NCBI RefSeq assembly: GCF_033958435.1
Contig: NC_134137.1
Coordinates: 174,171,501 to 174,235,500, forward strand
Origin: Carettochelys insculpta
Taxonomy: Eukaryota > Chordata > Testudines > Carettochelyidae
Direction of reading: 5' to 3'
DNA length: 64,000 nucleotides
Numbering within the stretch: the first letter of the stretch is position 1; every line of letters begins with the position of its first letter. A program made the translations under genes and the position numbers. The notes beneath the pieces were generated by a model. That model was given only the letters and a program-made list of their open reading frames with translations. It did not search any database and was not told where the DNA came from. Shown here one piece after another: positions 1 through 11,180 of the stretch.

Positions 1-3000
1 AAGGACTTGCACCCTATTGTGTGATAACAGTAGCTTTTAAAAGTTTCAGTCTCCCTCAGTTTGTTTAGTGATACGGCAAATTCCACTTTCAGCAACTTCC
101 TGGCAAATAGTACACAAAGGTGTGATGCTGCTTCTTAAGAGTTCTCGAACACAAAGCGCTGTACAGGGAGTCCCTAACCAGACACAAAAACAGCAGGCTA
201 ACACAGCTCTTCGAAGAGCCAGAGTATATTGGCTTAATTGGGTTCTCAAAGTGGACTATGAAGTCTATGACAATTAGAATACACATATAGAATTGTTACA
301 TATAATAATCATTTCCCACCTTTACCTCGCCAATACTAAACTTATGTCATATGTAACCTATATCAAGCATTCAGATTACTAAATCAAGGAAAGTTATCCA
401 AATATCTAGGCAAAACAGTTTTGAAAATATGGTTAACAAGGTGATCGTTTCTCTAAGTCAGGTACATAGCATGAGAGGTTGGGTCCCTCTGTGATGCCAC
501 CTGATGTGCTGAAGTAACTGAGCCCCCCTTTTCTGCCAGCCTAGGTGATTTTTAATCCTGTCGTGCTGAGCCAGACTCATAAACCTCCTCCAGCATATGC
601 AGGCAGAACCACACCCAACTGCAGGATACAGACACTGAGGTCTGCTCTGTCACAGCACCCAGGTGCCCACCAGCCTTGGGAATGCAAACCCAAAATTATG
701 TGAAATTCACCTCCTTCCTCAACATGGAGGAAGGTATACACAATAATTCCCCCCACTGGCTAGAAACTGTATAAACTGAGTTATGGTATAACCCAGAAAT
801 AAGTTTATAAACTGTGAAAAGAAGTGTTTAAGTGGTCAGAGAGATAGCAAACAGAATAAAACAAATTACCAAGAAAATATGAAGTATGCAATTTACTTAA
901 GAAATTGATTACAAATAATAATCCTCCATCCTAGTTACTACTGAGGTGGAATCACAGGCCAGGTATGTCTTTCTAGCCTGGCTCCAGCAGCCTCCATCCC
1001 GCCCCCCCCCACAACCAGTTCCAACCCTCTTTTCCCCTACTGTTTTAATGTATTTCCTTGGGTGGGGAGGCACACACCATCAGCAGTTTCTGCCCCTAAA
1101 TTATCATTTGCAGGTAAATCCCTTAATTTTGTGGAACTGCTCTTTCTAAGAGAAACTTCAAAGGTCTGGGTGAGTGGAAAGTGATACAGCATTAACAGAA
1201 GTGTGTGGGTTGGGGGAGGGAGAACTACATTAATCTTTTGTAAACTGTAAAGCAAAGGCAAACCAGAAAAGTCAACTGACTCAAACGTCATCCTTAGTTG
1301 GCAAAGGCAAGCATTCACAGTTTTTAGTCACTAGGAAGTTTTCTGGTTATCTGCAGTTTTTTCATGCAACTGTTATCTTGGGTATCAAGATACAAACAAA
1401 ACAAAAAAAACTCTAGCACTCAGCTGCATATGAATTTTTGACTTCCCTTGATGAATGTCTATAAATGAATGAGGATTATTTTGAGAAAGAGTAATATTTC
1501 TTACTGTGTCAAATATGATCTTGCTATACGAAAGAAAAAAAAAATCAGTCACCACTTATCATGGGTGTGACCAAGTTTTCTGTGGTCCCATAAAGTTTGT
1601 TTATAGCCACCAATCCTGGCTCTCCATGCTGTGCTGGTATGTAGCTGTCATTTACCCCTAAATGCTGCTAGACAATATTGACCTTCCACATTCTTGCAAA
1701 CTCTCCCATTCAGCATTGGCCAGGTCCCCCAGGTGCCAGACTAGAGAGGCTTAACCTATATTATAATTCACCTTTGGAAACATCCTATTTATCCAATATT
1801 GAAAATACTGAAGAGAAGCTAGTCTGGGAGGTCAGATTTGAAATTAAAAAAACAAACAAAAAACCAAAACAAAAACCCACACACATCTGCAATCACTTTA
1901 CAGCTCTAAGTAAACATCATTGCTCTGTGCTCAAAATTAGGCTGTCAGAGGCAACCTTCAAACTACCTCCTATTGGCCTCCATACTCTATTTATGATGTG
2001 CAATTCTTTCGTTAGTACCATTTACATTATTGTATTGTTGAATGATCCTTCCGATAGTGTTTTGGCATTTTGGCCTTTCTGTAAGAAAAGTGTCCTTTAC
2101 GTAGCTAGTATCTCATCCCCACCATTAGATAAACAAACAGTGCTCCTGGCTATGAAGGCTATTCCTAAGGCAAAACCAAGGAATGAAGATTTGAGGTGCA
2201 GGGGACAGTGCTTAAATCCTGCTTCCCATGCATGATTAACAGAGTATACACTTAAATACTTCCTGAGGCTCTGGATCTGCAGACTACTCACAAAAGGTAG
2301 ATCCATGAACAAATATCAAAAGGAATTATTTCGAAGATATCCAGCAAAAGGGTTGGATTGCTCCCCCCCCCACTTTTTCAAATGGCACAATGTGGCCTTT
2401 CATGAGAAGAGGCTCATAGTCAAGCCAGCTACTTCAAAATTCAGTTTCAGCTACTGTATTTGATAATGGATACAAAGTGATGTCAAGCAGTTAAGCCCTA
2501 AATATGGGTTCATTTGTGAATTATTGAAAGGGTTGGGGCGGTTACTACATATGATTGTAATAGGACAGTCTTATTTTAAATAAATAGAACAATGCAGTTG
2601 ACACTGATGTGTTTTAAACTTTTTTGAACATACACATCATACACAACAGTTCGTCCTAACATACAAAAAGTGATCACTAGTTACATGTTATTTGAATGTT
2701 GTTTAATTGCAGTGCTCATAAATTGAATTAGATATGGACATAGGACAGTAACCACTTTAAGTCTAATTTATTCTTCATAATTCATTAGAAAACATAGGTG
2801 AGGAGAAACAATTCCCAAGTGTAATCGTTATCTTGCCAGAACCCCTTTTAAAGCAGAGTCTTTTAATTATGACATGCTAATTGTATTTGATGCAAAATAA
2901 TTTTTTTCAGTTAATTGGCAATTTCTATTCAACCTTCCTAAGTACATGTACAATATACAGCCCACATAGTGCTACATCCACAAAGGAATTCAGATGTTGC

Positions 3001-5526
3001 AGCGCTCACCATTGCTGCACGTATCTTCAGGCAGCCAACAATCCAGTGAAAGCCACCACCCCACGTAGGCTACTTATATAGTGCACTGGGACAGACAGCT
3101 GCCCACAAATGGGATCAACAAAAAACAGTAAGCTGAGCAGGGAACTCTGCCCCTACCCACCCCCAAGGTAACCAATAGCAGATGCTGAGGAGAGGAGAAT
3201 TGTCTAAAGCCTGCCCCCACAGGAACTTGGGTACTGACCTCCACTTAGGATTCACATCTACAAACTCTCTCCTAGAATTAGATATTTGGGCCAATTCTGG
3301 TAAAGTAGCAGTGCATGCTTATTCCACATAAACTTGCCCCAGAGTGCAGGGTAGAGAAAGCAACTTCCCTTCATTTCAGTAGTTAAGGATGTGGAAGACC
3401 TTAGTTTAATTTTCACATCCACCCCTTTGATGTGAAGAAGGGATTTGAACTTGAGTTCCCTATGTCTCCACTGAGTGCCTAAATCATGAGAGCACAGTGT
3501 CTCTCAGAGGCCGTCTCTCTGGCCCAAAGCATGTTATTTGTAGGCATCTGAACAGGTCTGAGAGAGTCTCATCTTAGACTCTTAAGCCTGTGGCTAGGGC
3601 ATACACCAGACAGCCCAGAAAACCAAGTTCAAATCCCTTCTCCCTATCACACTGAGGGTGCAGTTTCACCTGAATCTCCAACTTCCCTGGTAAGTGCCCT
3701 AACCACTGAGATAAAGAAGGTTTGAGGGAGGCCTCCCCTTCTTCTCCTGGTCATTTTGCATATAGAGTTACACGTGAGCTGAAATTTGCCTATGGAGCCC
3801 AATCCAGTAGGCCCATAGGCAAGAGACTGTCTAGTTTCAGTACCTTGATAAGGCAAAGGCATAAGCTGGGTGCTGGTCCTTCCAACTGAAGCAGCAATGT
3901 GTATGTCCATCAGCATGAATGTGGGCACCCTGGAGAACTGAACAACACAAATTTATATCTCAAGGACTTTAGGTCTCAGATGAGCAGCTGTTTGACAATC
4001 TCAGTGGAACCTCAGTCCTTTTGTGCATCTGGGTCCAAGGCTTTAGCCAGCTGTACAACCCACTTACAAAACATGGCTAAGTATAGTCTGTGCTATAAAA
4101 TATTACCTGTGTTGTAACCAGGTCAGGGCTACTAGGTTGTAATGAGGTGCCATGATTTGGTAATTTATGTAGCCCTGGAAGGCTCAGACCTGACTAAAGC
4201 CTGCAATGATACTTTCCTCTATGGTTATCTTGGTTTTCCCTTTCTGGAAGGACTACAGGAGAACAAACAGTCTATTAGGCTTTCAAGGGTGACCCATCAG
4301 TCCACAACAAGGAACTTTCCATGGTGATAGCAGTGATCCTCAGAGATCTCACTGCAAACACAAAGTAATGTAAAACCCTCATGAGTCAGGACACGAAAAT
4401 AAAATCAAATGGTATGAGATTATGTTAAAAAAAAAAACAAGAAACTTATTTCTGAAGATTGTAATTCCCTTTTGCATTTTACTTTTTGACCCTTTAGGTG
4501 CCATGTTCTCAAGCTTCTCTCAACCAGAAGGACTATAAACTTAATTTTAAACAAAAAGGTGAAATTCTCACAGAATAACATGACTCTGGGAACAGGGACT
4601 TAAAACAAACAATGTTTTGTGAGATTCATGATGAAACTGCAAAAGCTGGCGACACAACAAAATACTTTACACAGACGATCATTCCACACAACACTCCTAC
4701 AAGACAGGCAAGAACTATTATCAGTTAAGATATAATTTTCAAAAGGTGCTAATTCTGAGGGATGCGGTAGGTGTTTATAACTTTTGAAACATGAAACCAT
4801 AAATTGTAAGTGCCCAACACACAGTTAGTGTCTTTAATACATATTTCTCTTTGTCCAACTACTAAAAATACAAAACCAAAACCAGTGGTAGAAGGACTAT
4901 CACCAGTTAACTTTATGGCAACTGGAATTCATGGAATTTAGTCTCAATAACCACTTTTTCCTTAACGGTTTTTAAATGCCAGTTTATAGGTCAGATTTTG
5001 GTGACCCAGTAAGCAGAAAACACTACCATTACAAAAGCTGCTTTGATGATTAGCATTCATAATTGAACTGATCAGAATGTGTAATACAGGAGCTTGGTCA
5101 CTAGAACAAATTCAAATTCCAAGATGGTTTTGACACCAACTGATCAAAACTCATCTGCATCATGTTGGCTAATCAGAGGTATACACCTCCTCCACCCAAA
5201 CTTTTGAACAGAAGTTACAAGGGAAATACAGTATTTATATAGTACCAATACAGGCAAAATTTGACATGGATGAGAGGCTAGTGGGGTGGGTATAATCTGA
5301 GTACAGTGCTACTCTGCAAATGTTAGGAATGCTCTAGACAGAGTAACTGGTTAAAATGTGTTATATTTCAAAAGTTAGATTTCTGTCTCTTGCTTGTCAA
5401 ATGCTGTGGGAAGGAGCAAGTGGGACAAAGTTTTAGTGAAAATACATGGAAAACACAAATAAAACTAGACAATCTACAAGCCCAGAGGCAGCTGATTAGC
5501 TGAACGTTTCCTTTTTTATGGTCTAT
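1..5526. other. BACE2 intron 1 (distal part), no gene seen
   Basis: This stretch lies downstream of BACE2 exon 1 on the minus strand, so it should be intron 1. I see no exon-like segment, in particular nothing resembling the second exon with its catalytic Asp-Thr-Gly motif. Reading frames here are short or low complexity (for example a Lys/Asn-rich run near 1840-1890). The only structured piece I recognise is the tRNA-promoter-like foldback at about 3380-3760, listed separately. Confidence 0.5.
3380..3760. repeat. inverted tRNA-promoter-like (SINE-like) repeat pair
   Basis: A B-box-like string (GTTCAAATCCC) at about 3628 is mirrored by its reverse complement (GGGATTTGAAC) at about 3431. The surrounding phrases recur as well: 'gtgccctaaccactgag' near 3693 and a diverged 'gtgcctaaatcatgag' near 3475. 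The pieces therefore look like copies of one dispersed, tRNA-derived repeat arranged partly as an inverted pair. No poly(A) tail or clean target duplication was found. The alternative is a foldback DNA element that happens to contain a B-box-like string. Confidence 0.35.
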
Positions 5527-6635
5527 GGCCAAGTCTACACTAGGAAGTTCTTTTGAAGTAATTTTCAAAAGAAGGGTCTCTTGAAATACCCAGCAGACCA
5601 TCTACACACACAAAGGCTACGTCTACACGTGAAGCCTACTTCGAAGTAGCTTATTTCGATGTAGCGACGTCTACACGTCCTCCAGGACTGGCAACATCGA
5701 TGTTCAACTTTGACGTTGTGCAGCACCACATCGAAATAGGCGCAGTGAGGGAACATCTACACACCAAAGTAGCACACATCGAAATAAGGGTGTCAGGCAC
5801 AGCTGCAGACAGGGTCACAGGGCGGACTCAACAGCAAGCTGCTCCCTTAAAGGGCCCCTCCCAGACACAGTTGCACTAAACAACACAAGATCCACAGAGC
5901 CGACAACTGGTTGCAGACCCTGTGCATGCAGCATGGATCCCCAGCTGCGGCAGCAGCAGCCAGAAGCCCTGGGCTAAGGGCTGCTGCACACGATGGCCAT
6001 AGAGCCCTGCAGGGGCTGGAGAGAGAGCGTCTCTCAACCCCTCAGCTGATGGCTGCCATGGCGGACCCCACAATTTCGATGTTGCGGGACGCGCAACAAC
6101 TACACGGTCCCTACTTCGACGTTGAACATTGAAGTAGGGCGCTATTCCTATCCCCTCATGGGGTTAGCAGCTTCGACGTCTCGCCGCCTAACGTCGATGT
6201 TAACTTCGAAATAGCGCCCGACACGTGTAGCCGTGATGAGCGCTATTTCGAAGTTAGTGCCGCTACTTCGAAGTAGCGTGCACGTGTAGACACAGCTAAA
6301 GTGTTCTTTTGAAAGTAAATTAAAAGCAAGCAGCCCTCCTTTTAAAAAGCGCTCTTTCATTCCTGTTTCAGGAAGAGTGCCTTTTTTTGAAAGAAAACAT
6401 GTAGACCCTCTGTGGGTGGTTTTTTTTTTTTTTTTTGAAAGAGCAGCCTGATTTTCAATCCCTGGCCTGTTCTTTCAAAAGAGCACGGGCTGCGTGGACA
6501 CGCTCTACTGAATGTGCCGATCACTCTTTTGATCCGCTTTTGTGTGTGTGGATGCACTCTTTCTAAAGAAATTCTTCCTGAAGATCTCTTCCAAAAGAAC
6601 TTCTTTCTAAAGATTGCTGTAGTGTAGACGTAGCC
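5527..6635. mobile_element. MITE family C (Harbinger-type termini) with nested insertion
   Basis: The ends match in inverted orientation (GGCCAAGTCTACACTA at left; the reverse complement of the right end is GGCTACGTCTACACTA). The flanks are a perfect TAT/TAT duplication (5524-5526, 6636-6638). The interior holds many TTTTGAAAG and TCTTTC strings and is interrupted by a family A copy at 5615-6297. There is no coding potential. Related copies lie at 22576-23001 and about 36433-36700. Confidence 0.75.
5615..6297 (+). mobile_element. MITE family A, copy 1 (nested in family C)
   Basis: This 683-bp element starts GGCTACGTCTACACGTG and ends GTGTAGACACAGCT. It is flanked by AAA/AAA (5612-5614, 6298-6300). 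Both ends carry repeated TTCGAAGT and TTCGATGT palindromic modules. The roughly 330-bp core contains a CCCTTAAAGGGCCCC palindrome and a CAG-rich segment. It is shared at high similarity with copies at 9477, 40393, 51460 and the host copy 9272-10670. The internal frame seen open in other copies ends early here (stop near 6130). Confidence 0.8.
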
Positions 6636-6639
6636 TATA

Positions 6640-7664
6640 TGACTAACTTCTCATTAGGGTAAGGAGTGAGAATAAGAGGGGGGAACTCCAAGCATTTTCA
6701 CCTCAGTAGGTTCCCTTCATTCACTTAAATCTCATTAAAAGATCGGGTGTACTAAACTGTGGGGAGGAAATGACACAAAGTCTCAAGGGCTTTTAGAAAA
6801 TTAACTTAATCCTCCTCAGCTGACAAGTCATCCCCACCAACAATCCACGAAGGCTTCACATGTGATCCCATGACACAGATGAAAGAAATTATTTCAAAAC
6901 TTTTAAAGACTTGGATATAAAAGATGTGGGTGGGGTGAGAGGAGAGGGCATGGGGTGAGAGGAGGAAGAATTCAGACCACAGAATGTACATTCTTTAACC
7001 ATTATAAATGCACAGATTACATGTGAAATAAAAATAAGGTTTAAGTAATTTTGCATTACAGTTGCACTCAATACATTAGTGGTTGAGTAATCTGGAAAGT
7101 GGGGTAGGGGGAGAGGAACGTCTAGCAATCAGCCTTGCCCACCACAGCTCAAGGCTGACCTCAGAAATAAGGTAAATTATGGTAAATGCAATGATTTTGA
7201 GTGACAGAGCAACTCGTTTCAAATCAAATTGATATCAAACAGGTTGAAATAAAGGAAATGTCTCTGCAGGAATTCTTTAAAATTATGGTGCCTGGGGACA
7301 TTTGTTTTTCATGCAAAGTGCCAATGAATGGAACTGCTACCTTCACAGAAGTTGCAAGCTGTATAATTGTCCTTAGCACAGTGGGGTACAATATCTTTTA
7401 GTGTCCCTTTGTTTTGTACCACCAAATAATACTGTCTGGCAATGAAAAGGCAAGGGAAGAGGGAGGGGAGAAAAAGGAGAAGGCAGAGTCAACCCTGTCC
7501 TTTTAACACCTGCTGTCATCGCTCACATGTGTAACAATCACACCTAACTCCCCAACACTTCCTTCAGACCTAACAAAGTTATTTTTAAAAAAGCCAAGAC
7601 AAGGAAGCCAGGAATGACTTTTCCTCCTCTCCAAAGGCCAAGGCCCCTCTCTGGTCTGGCACAC
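6640..7664. other. BACE2 intron 1, no feature recognised
   Basis: No repeat family, exon or RNA gene that I can name. There is a purine-rich stretch around 6930-6970 (runs of gagagga and ggggtga) and another around 7445-7490, both low complexity. Confidence 0.4.
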
Positions 7665-7674
7665 TACCTTAGAA

Positions 7675-7885
7675 GAAACAAGAAGTCCTATGGCACCTTA
7701 TCAACTAACAGATTCTTTTTCGAGCATGAGCTTTTGTGGGCAGAGACCCACTTTGTCAGATGCGTGAGTTGGGGGTTCCAGATGAAGGCCCACGAACGCT
7801 TATGCTCCAAAATACGTTAGTCTATAAGGTGCCACAGGGTTTCTTTGTTTTTGAAGATACAGACTAAACAGGACTACCTCTCTGA
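7675..7885 (-). mobile_element. foldback retroposon family X, copy 1
   Basis: This 211-bp insert is bounded by a perfect 10-bp direct duplication, TACCTTAGAA (7665-7674 and 7886-7895). It contains the phrase 'agtcctatggcacctta', an internal partial palindrome around GCTTTTGTGGGC, and ends with 'gaagatacagactaaacagg'. The same layout is found at 50655-50847. Variable-length, long duplications fit LINE-driven retroposition rather than a DNA transposase. No coding capacity. It lies in BACE2 intron 1, about 430 bp from the exon. Confidence 0.6.
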
Positions 7886-8192
7886 TACCTTAGAAAAGCC
7901 TCTCAGCTCCCTCTCATAATGGGGGGAGTCACCTTTGGACTAGTCCTCTTCAGCTGCGCTCAAGCACTCTCCCCCTCCCGCCGAGAAAGGCACCTCGCCC
8001 GGGAGCGGGGGCACTGCAGGTGAAGCAGGCCCCTATGAATAGGAGGTGCACTGGCCCCTGCACGAGGGCAGCTCAGCGGAGCCCCGGCCACACCCGCGGG
8101 GGAGCTAGAAGAGGCGGCTGTCCGGGACGGGAGAGGCCATGCAGTAGCTGGCCACCAGGAGAAGAAAGTTTCAAGGCGTGTAACCACCCCGG

Positions 8193-8221
8193 GGGCCAGG
8201 GCCAGGGCCAGGGCCAGGGCC
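8193..8221. repeat. GGGCCA hexanucleotide repeat in intron 1
   Basis: 4.8 perfect copies of GGGCCA lie about 90-120 bp inside BACE2 intron 1. The G-runs are on the plus strand (three per copy) and the transcribed RNA would carry the CCC-rich complement. Length is probably polymorphic. Confidence 0.85.
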
Positions 8222-8304
8222 GCTGCCTGAGCCCCGCCGCAGAGCCTGTGCAAACGCGGCAGCAGCAGCAGTAGCAGTGTCCGGCCCAGCTCCCCTCGGG
8301 AGCG

Positions 8305-8310
8305 CCTCAC
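8305..8310 (-). other. splice donor of BACE2 exon 1
   Basis: On the minus strand the exon reads ...CCGCAGAAG and is followed by GTGAGG, a good consensus donor. The coding frame is left in phase 0, and the protein homology stops exactly here. Confidence 0.85.
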
Positions 8311-8601
8311 CTTCTGCGGCGGGGTCCCGAGCAGCATCTCCAGGTAGTAGCCCCGGCCGGCGTCTCCCTGCAGGTTCTCTACCATGGACAGGAAGCTGAC
8401 GGCGGCCCCGGGCTGCGAGGCGAAGGCCAAGCCCCCCTCGCTGGGGGGCGCCGGCGGGCGGCTGGTCCCCGGGGCGGGAGGGGAGCCGCTGAGGGCGGCC
8501 GGCGCGGACACCCGCAGGGGGAAGGAGAAGCGAGCCTGACCCAGCCCGGCCGCGCCAGCCACGAGCAGGAGCAGGCAGGGAGCCGCGGGCAGCGCGCCCA
8601 T
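8311..8601 (-). CDS. BACE2: BACE2 exon 1 (beta-secretase 2, N-terminal 97 residues)
   Basis: BACE2 is a membrane-anchored aspartyl protease of the secretory and endosomal pathway that cleaves APP near the middle of the Abeta region and other substrates. This exon encodes a hydrophobic signal peptide (residues 1 to about 23), a Pro/Ala/Ser-rich propeptide, and the start of the mature enzyme with MVENLQGDAGRGYYLEM followed by GTPPQK. That last block is characteristic of BACE1/BACE2, and the surrounding residues favour BACE2. The exon ends in phase 0 at a GTGAGG donor (8305-8310), just before where the first catalytic DTGS block should begin in exon 2. The start was chosen by protein length and signal peptide; its context GCCGCCGGGATGG is a near-ideal Kozak. 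The frame stays open upstream to an in-frame ATG at 9069 (156 extra codons, Arg/Gly/Pro/Ala-rich), which I treat as 5' UTR. The remaining exons lie off the left edge of the window. Confidence 0.9.
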
Positions 8602-9271
8602 CCCGGCGGCGGCCAGTCCTGGCTCAGGCCGGAGGAAGCGGCCGCCTGGCCGCGGGGCTGGAGCAGCCGGGAAGGAGGGGGAGGAGGCGGGCGGCTCTGG
8701 CTTCCCCACGCCCCGGCTGCATCTCGCCCCGCCAAGCCCGGCTCCTCCTCGCACACGGCCGCCGCGCAGCCCGGGAGACGAGAAACTTCCCCGCCAGGCG
8801 CCGGCCGAAGACGGGAGCGGGTCGCCGCAGCCCGCGAGGAAAAGTTTACCCGGGGGCCTCCCGCTGGGGGGGGGCAGCGCGCGGGGCGGGGCTCGGCGGG
8901 GCGGGGCAGGGCTGGGGAAGCTTGTCCCGGCTTCCTGGCCGCCTTCGCTCCCTGCGTGGCGCTGGGACTGGCACTCGGATCCGCTTGGGCTAATGAGTTT
9001 GTGCCAGAGCCTGGCTCTGCTCCCCACCGAGCGGGCGGGGCAGCGGCCCGCGCCACCGGAGTAAAGCACAACTTCGCTGGGCCACCCACCATCGCCTTCC
9101 TCTTCCCGGCCTGGGTCTCACACTCCCCCGCTACACCCCTTGTCCCGCGGCGGAGCTTGCATTGGAACTATTTTTCGGTACTTTTGCCAGCACTACCACG
9201 GCTGACTTTTCCAAAAAAGAGGACGCCCCTGGGAGGGATAGACACCGATAGGGATCCAATCAGCTCACCTT

Positions 9272-10670
9272 GGCCGTGTCTACAAGTGCACGCTACTTCG
9301 AAGTAGCGGCGCCAACTTCGAAATAGCGCCTGTCACGGCTACACGTGCTGGGCGCTATTTCGAAGTTGAAATCGACGTTAGGCGGCGAGACATCGAAGTC
9401 GCTAACCCCATGAGGGGATGGGAATAGCGCCCTACTTCGAAGTTGAATGTCGAAGTAGGGCACGTTTAGACTATCCGGCTACGTCTACACGTGAAGCCTA
9501 CATCGAAGTAGCCTATTTCGATGTGGCGACATCGAAATAGGCTATTTCGATGAATAACGTCTACACGTCCTCCAGGGCTGGCAACGTCGATGTTCAACAC
9601 CGACGTTGCGCAGCACCACATCGAAATAGGCACAGCAAGGGAACGTCTACACGCCACAGTAGCACACATCGAAATAAGGGTGCCAGGCACAGCTGCAGAC
9701 AGGGTCACAGGGCGGACTCAACAGCCAGCCGCTCCCTTAAAGGGCCCCTCCCAGACACACTTGCACTAAACAGCACAAGATACACAGAGCCGACAACGAG
9801 TTGCAGACCCTGTGCATGCAGCATGAATTCCCCGCTGCAGCAGCAGCAGCCAGAAGCCCTGGGCTAAGGGCTGCTGCACACGGTGACCATAGAGCCCCGC
9901 ACGGGCTGGAGAGACAGTGTCTCTCAACCCCCCAGCTGATGGCTGCCATGGAGGACCCCACAATTTCGATGTTGCGGGATGCGGATCATCTACACGGTCC
10001 CTACTTCGACGTTGAACGTCGAAGTAGGGCGCTATTCCGATCCCCTCATGAGGTTAGCGACTTCGACGTCTCGCCGCCTAACGTCGAAGTTAACTTCGAA
10101 ATAGCGCCCGACGCGTGTAGCCACAACGGGCGCTATTTCGAAGTTAGTGCCGCTACTTCGAAGTAGCATGCACGTGTAGACACAGCTTCCGTGTCCCGCA
10201 ACATAGAAATAGCGGGGTCTGCCATGGCAGCCATCAGCTAAGGGGTTGAGAGACGCTCTCTCTCCAGCCCCTGCGGGGCTCTATGGTCACCGTGTGCAGC
10301 AGGGCTTAGCCCAGGGCTGCTGCTGCTGCAGCTGGGGATCCATGCTGCAGGCACAGGGTCTGCAACCAGTTGTCGGCTCTGTGGATTTTGTGTTGTTTAG
10401 TGCAACTGTGTCTGGGAGGGGCCCTTTAAGGGAGCGGCTTGCTGTTGAGTCTGCCCTGTGACCCTGTCTGCAGCTCTTCCTGGCACCCTTATTTAGATGT
10501 GTGCTACTTTGGTGTGTAGACGTTCCCTCGCAGTGCCTATTTCGATGTGGTGCTGCCCAACGTCGAAGTTGAACGTCGACGTTGCCAGCCCTGGAGGACG
10601 TGTAGACGTTGTTCATTGAAAAAGACTATTTTGATGTCGCTACATCGAAATAAGCTATTTCGATGTAGCC
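9272..10670 (-). mobile_element. MITE family A, host copy (interrupted by copy 2)
   Basis: A minus-oriented family A element split by another family A element. Its left piece (9272-9476) matches the first 205 bp of the inverted copy at 40393. Its right piece resumes at 10191 with GTGTCCCGCAAC, exactly where the 40393 copy continues. Removing the insert and one TCC gives an uninterrupted element of about 685 bp. The distal end is shortened and ends in GATGTAGCC, flanked by CTT on both sides (9269-9271, 10671-10673). Confidence 0.75.
9477..10187 (+). mobile_element. MITE family A, copy 2 (inserted into another family A copy)
   Basis: A complete 711-bp element in plus orientation. It starts GGCTACGTCTACACGTG, ends GTGTAGACACAGCT, and has a perfect TCC/TCC target duplication (9474-9476, 10188-10190). 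Because the host copy is in the opposite orientation, the pair forms a long inverted repeat with 10191-10670. It carries an open frame from the ATG at 9816 to 10166 that is also open in other copies. Confidence 0.8.
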
Positions 10671-10692
10671 CTTGTGTTAGTGTAGTAGATAC

Positions 10693-10920
10693 GCTATAAC
10701 ACACAAATACAAGGTGAGTTGGTAGATACTGAGAGAGAGACACTCCCTCTCAGGGACGTCCTCTTTTTGGAAAGGTCAGATATGGTCACCCTATCTTTGT
10801 GCAAGTAAAACGCTTTTATAATCCCAGTCATGTCCCTGAGCTTGCATTAATGCATTGCTTTTTCCCTCCTCCCACCTCCAAGTCACACACACAGATGTTT
10901 ATAACTAGGAAGTAATTGCC
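10693..10920. repeat. direct repeat, unit 1
   Basis: A segment beginning 'ctataacacacaaatac' and running through 'aaggtgagttggtagatac', a CCCTCTCAG motif, 'atggtcaccctatc' and an ACACACACA run to 'aactaggaagtaattgcc'. It recurs about 490 bp downstream at 11181-11405 with moderate divergence. The middle contains the end of a common 'ggtcaccctat' dispersed repeat. Confidence 0.7.
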
Positions 10921-11180
10921 CCAGACTGGCCTCAGTGGAGAGCAGTAATCCTAGAGGGGGTGGCACAATTGGAGAGGTCCTGCAATAGTGCTGAAAAGGA
11001 GAGGCAGAGAAGAAGAAAAGAGGGTCAAAAACCGCCCCATGCCCCTGCAACAGCTACCAACACCTGCCTCTTCTGTGATAAGATCTGGCTCCAAATTTGG
11101 GCTGATCAGCCATCAACGAACTGACAAATGTGAGGATGACATGAAAACATCCTACTTGTTACTGAGTGACCAGCAAGAAA

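Larger units (their letters stand above)
7950..9140. promoter_or_regulatory. CpG island / BACE2 promoter region
   Basis: GC content and CpG density rise sharply here compared with the AT-rich flanks. The island covers the start of intron 1, exon 1 and the upstream region. Two GGGGCGGGGC GC boxes (8883-8892, 8898-8907) and a third GC-rich box near 9036-9046 lie 280-450 bp upstream of the start codon, reading from the minus strand. No TATA box is obvious. This fits a TATA-less, Sp1-type promoter. The transcription start cannot be placed from sequence alone. Confidence 0.75.

Noticed and set aside
1678..2235. A 185-codon plus-strand frame
   Set aside because: Contains a Lys/Asn low-complexity run, no domain, no splice context; consistent with chance in intronic DNA.
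7960..9069. A 369-codon minus-strand frame and an overlapping 237-codon frame (8379-9092) in the CpG island
   Set aside because: The first is BACE2 exon 1 read through into 5' UTR and intron; the second is a shadow of it in another frame. Only 8311-8601 is supported by homology and splice signal.
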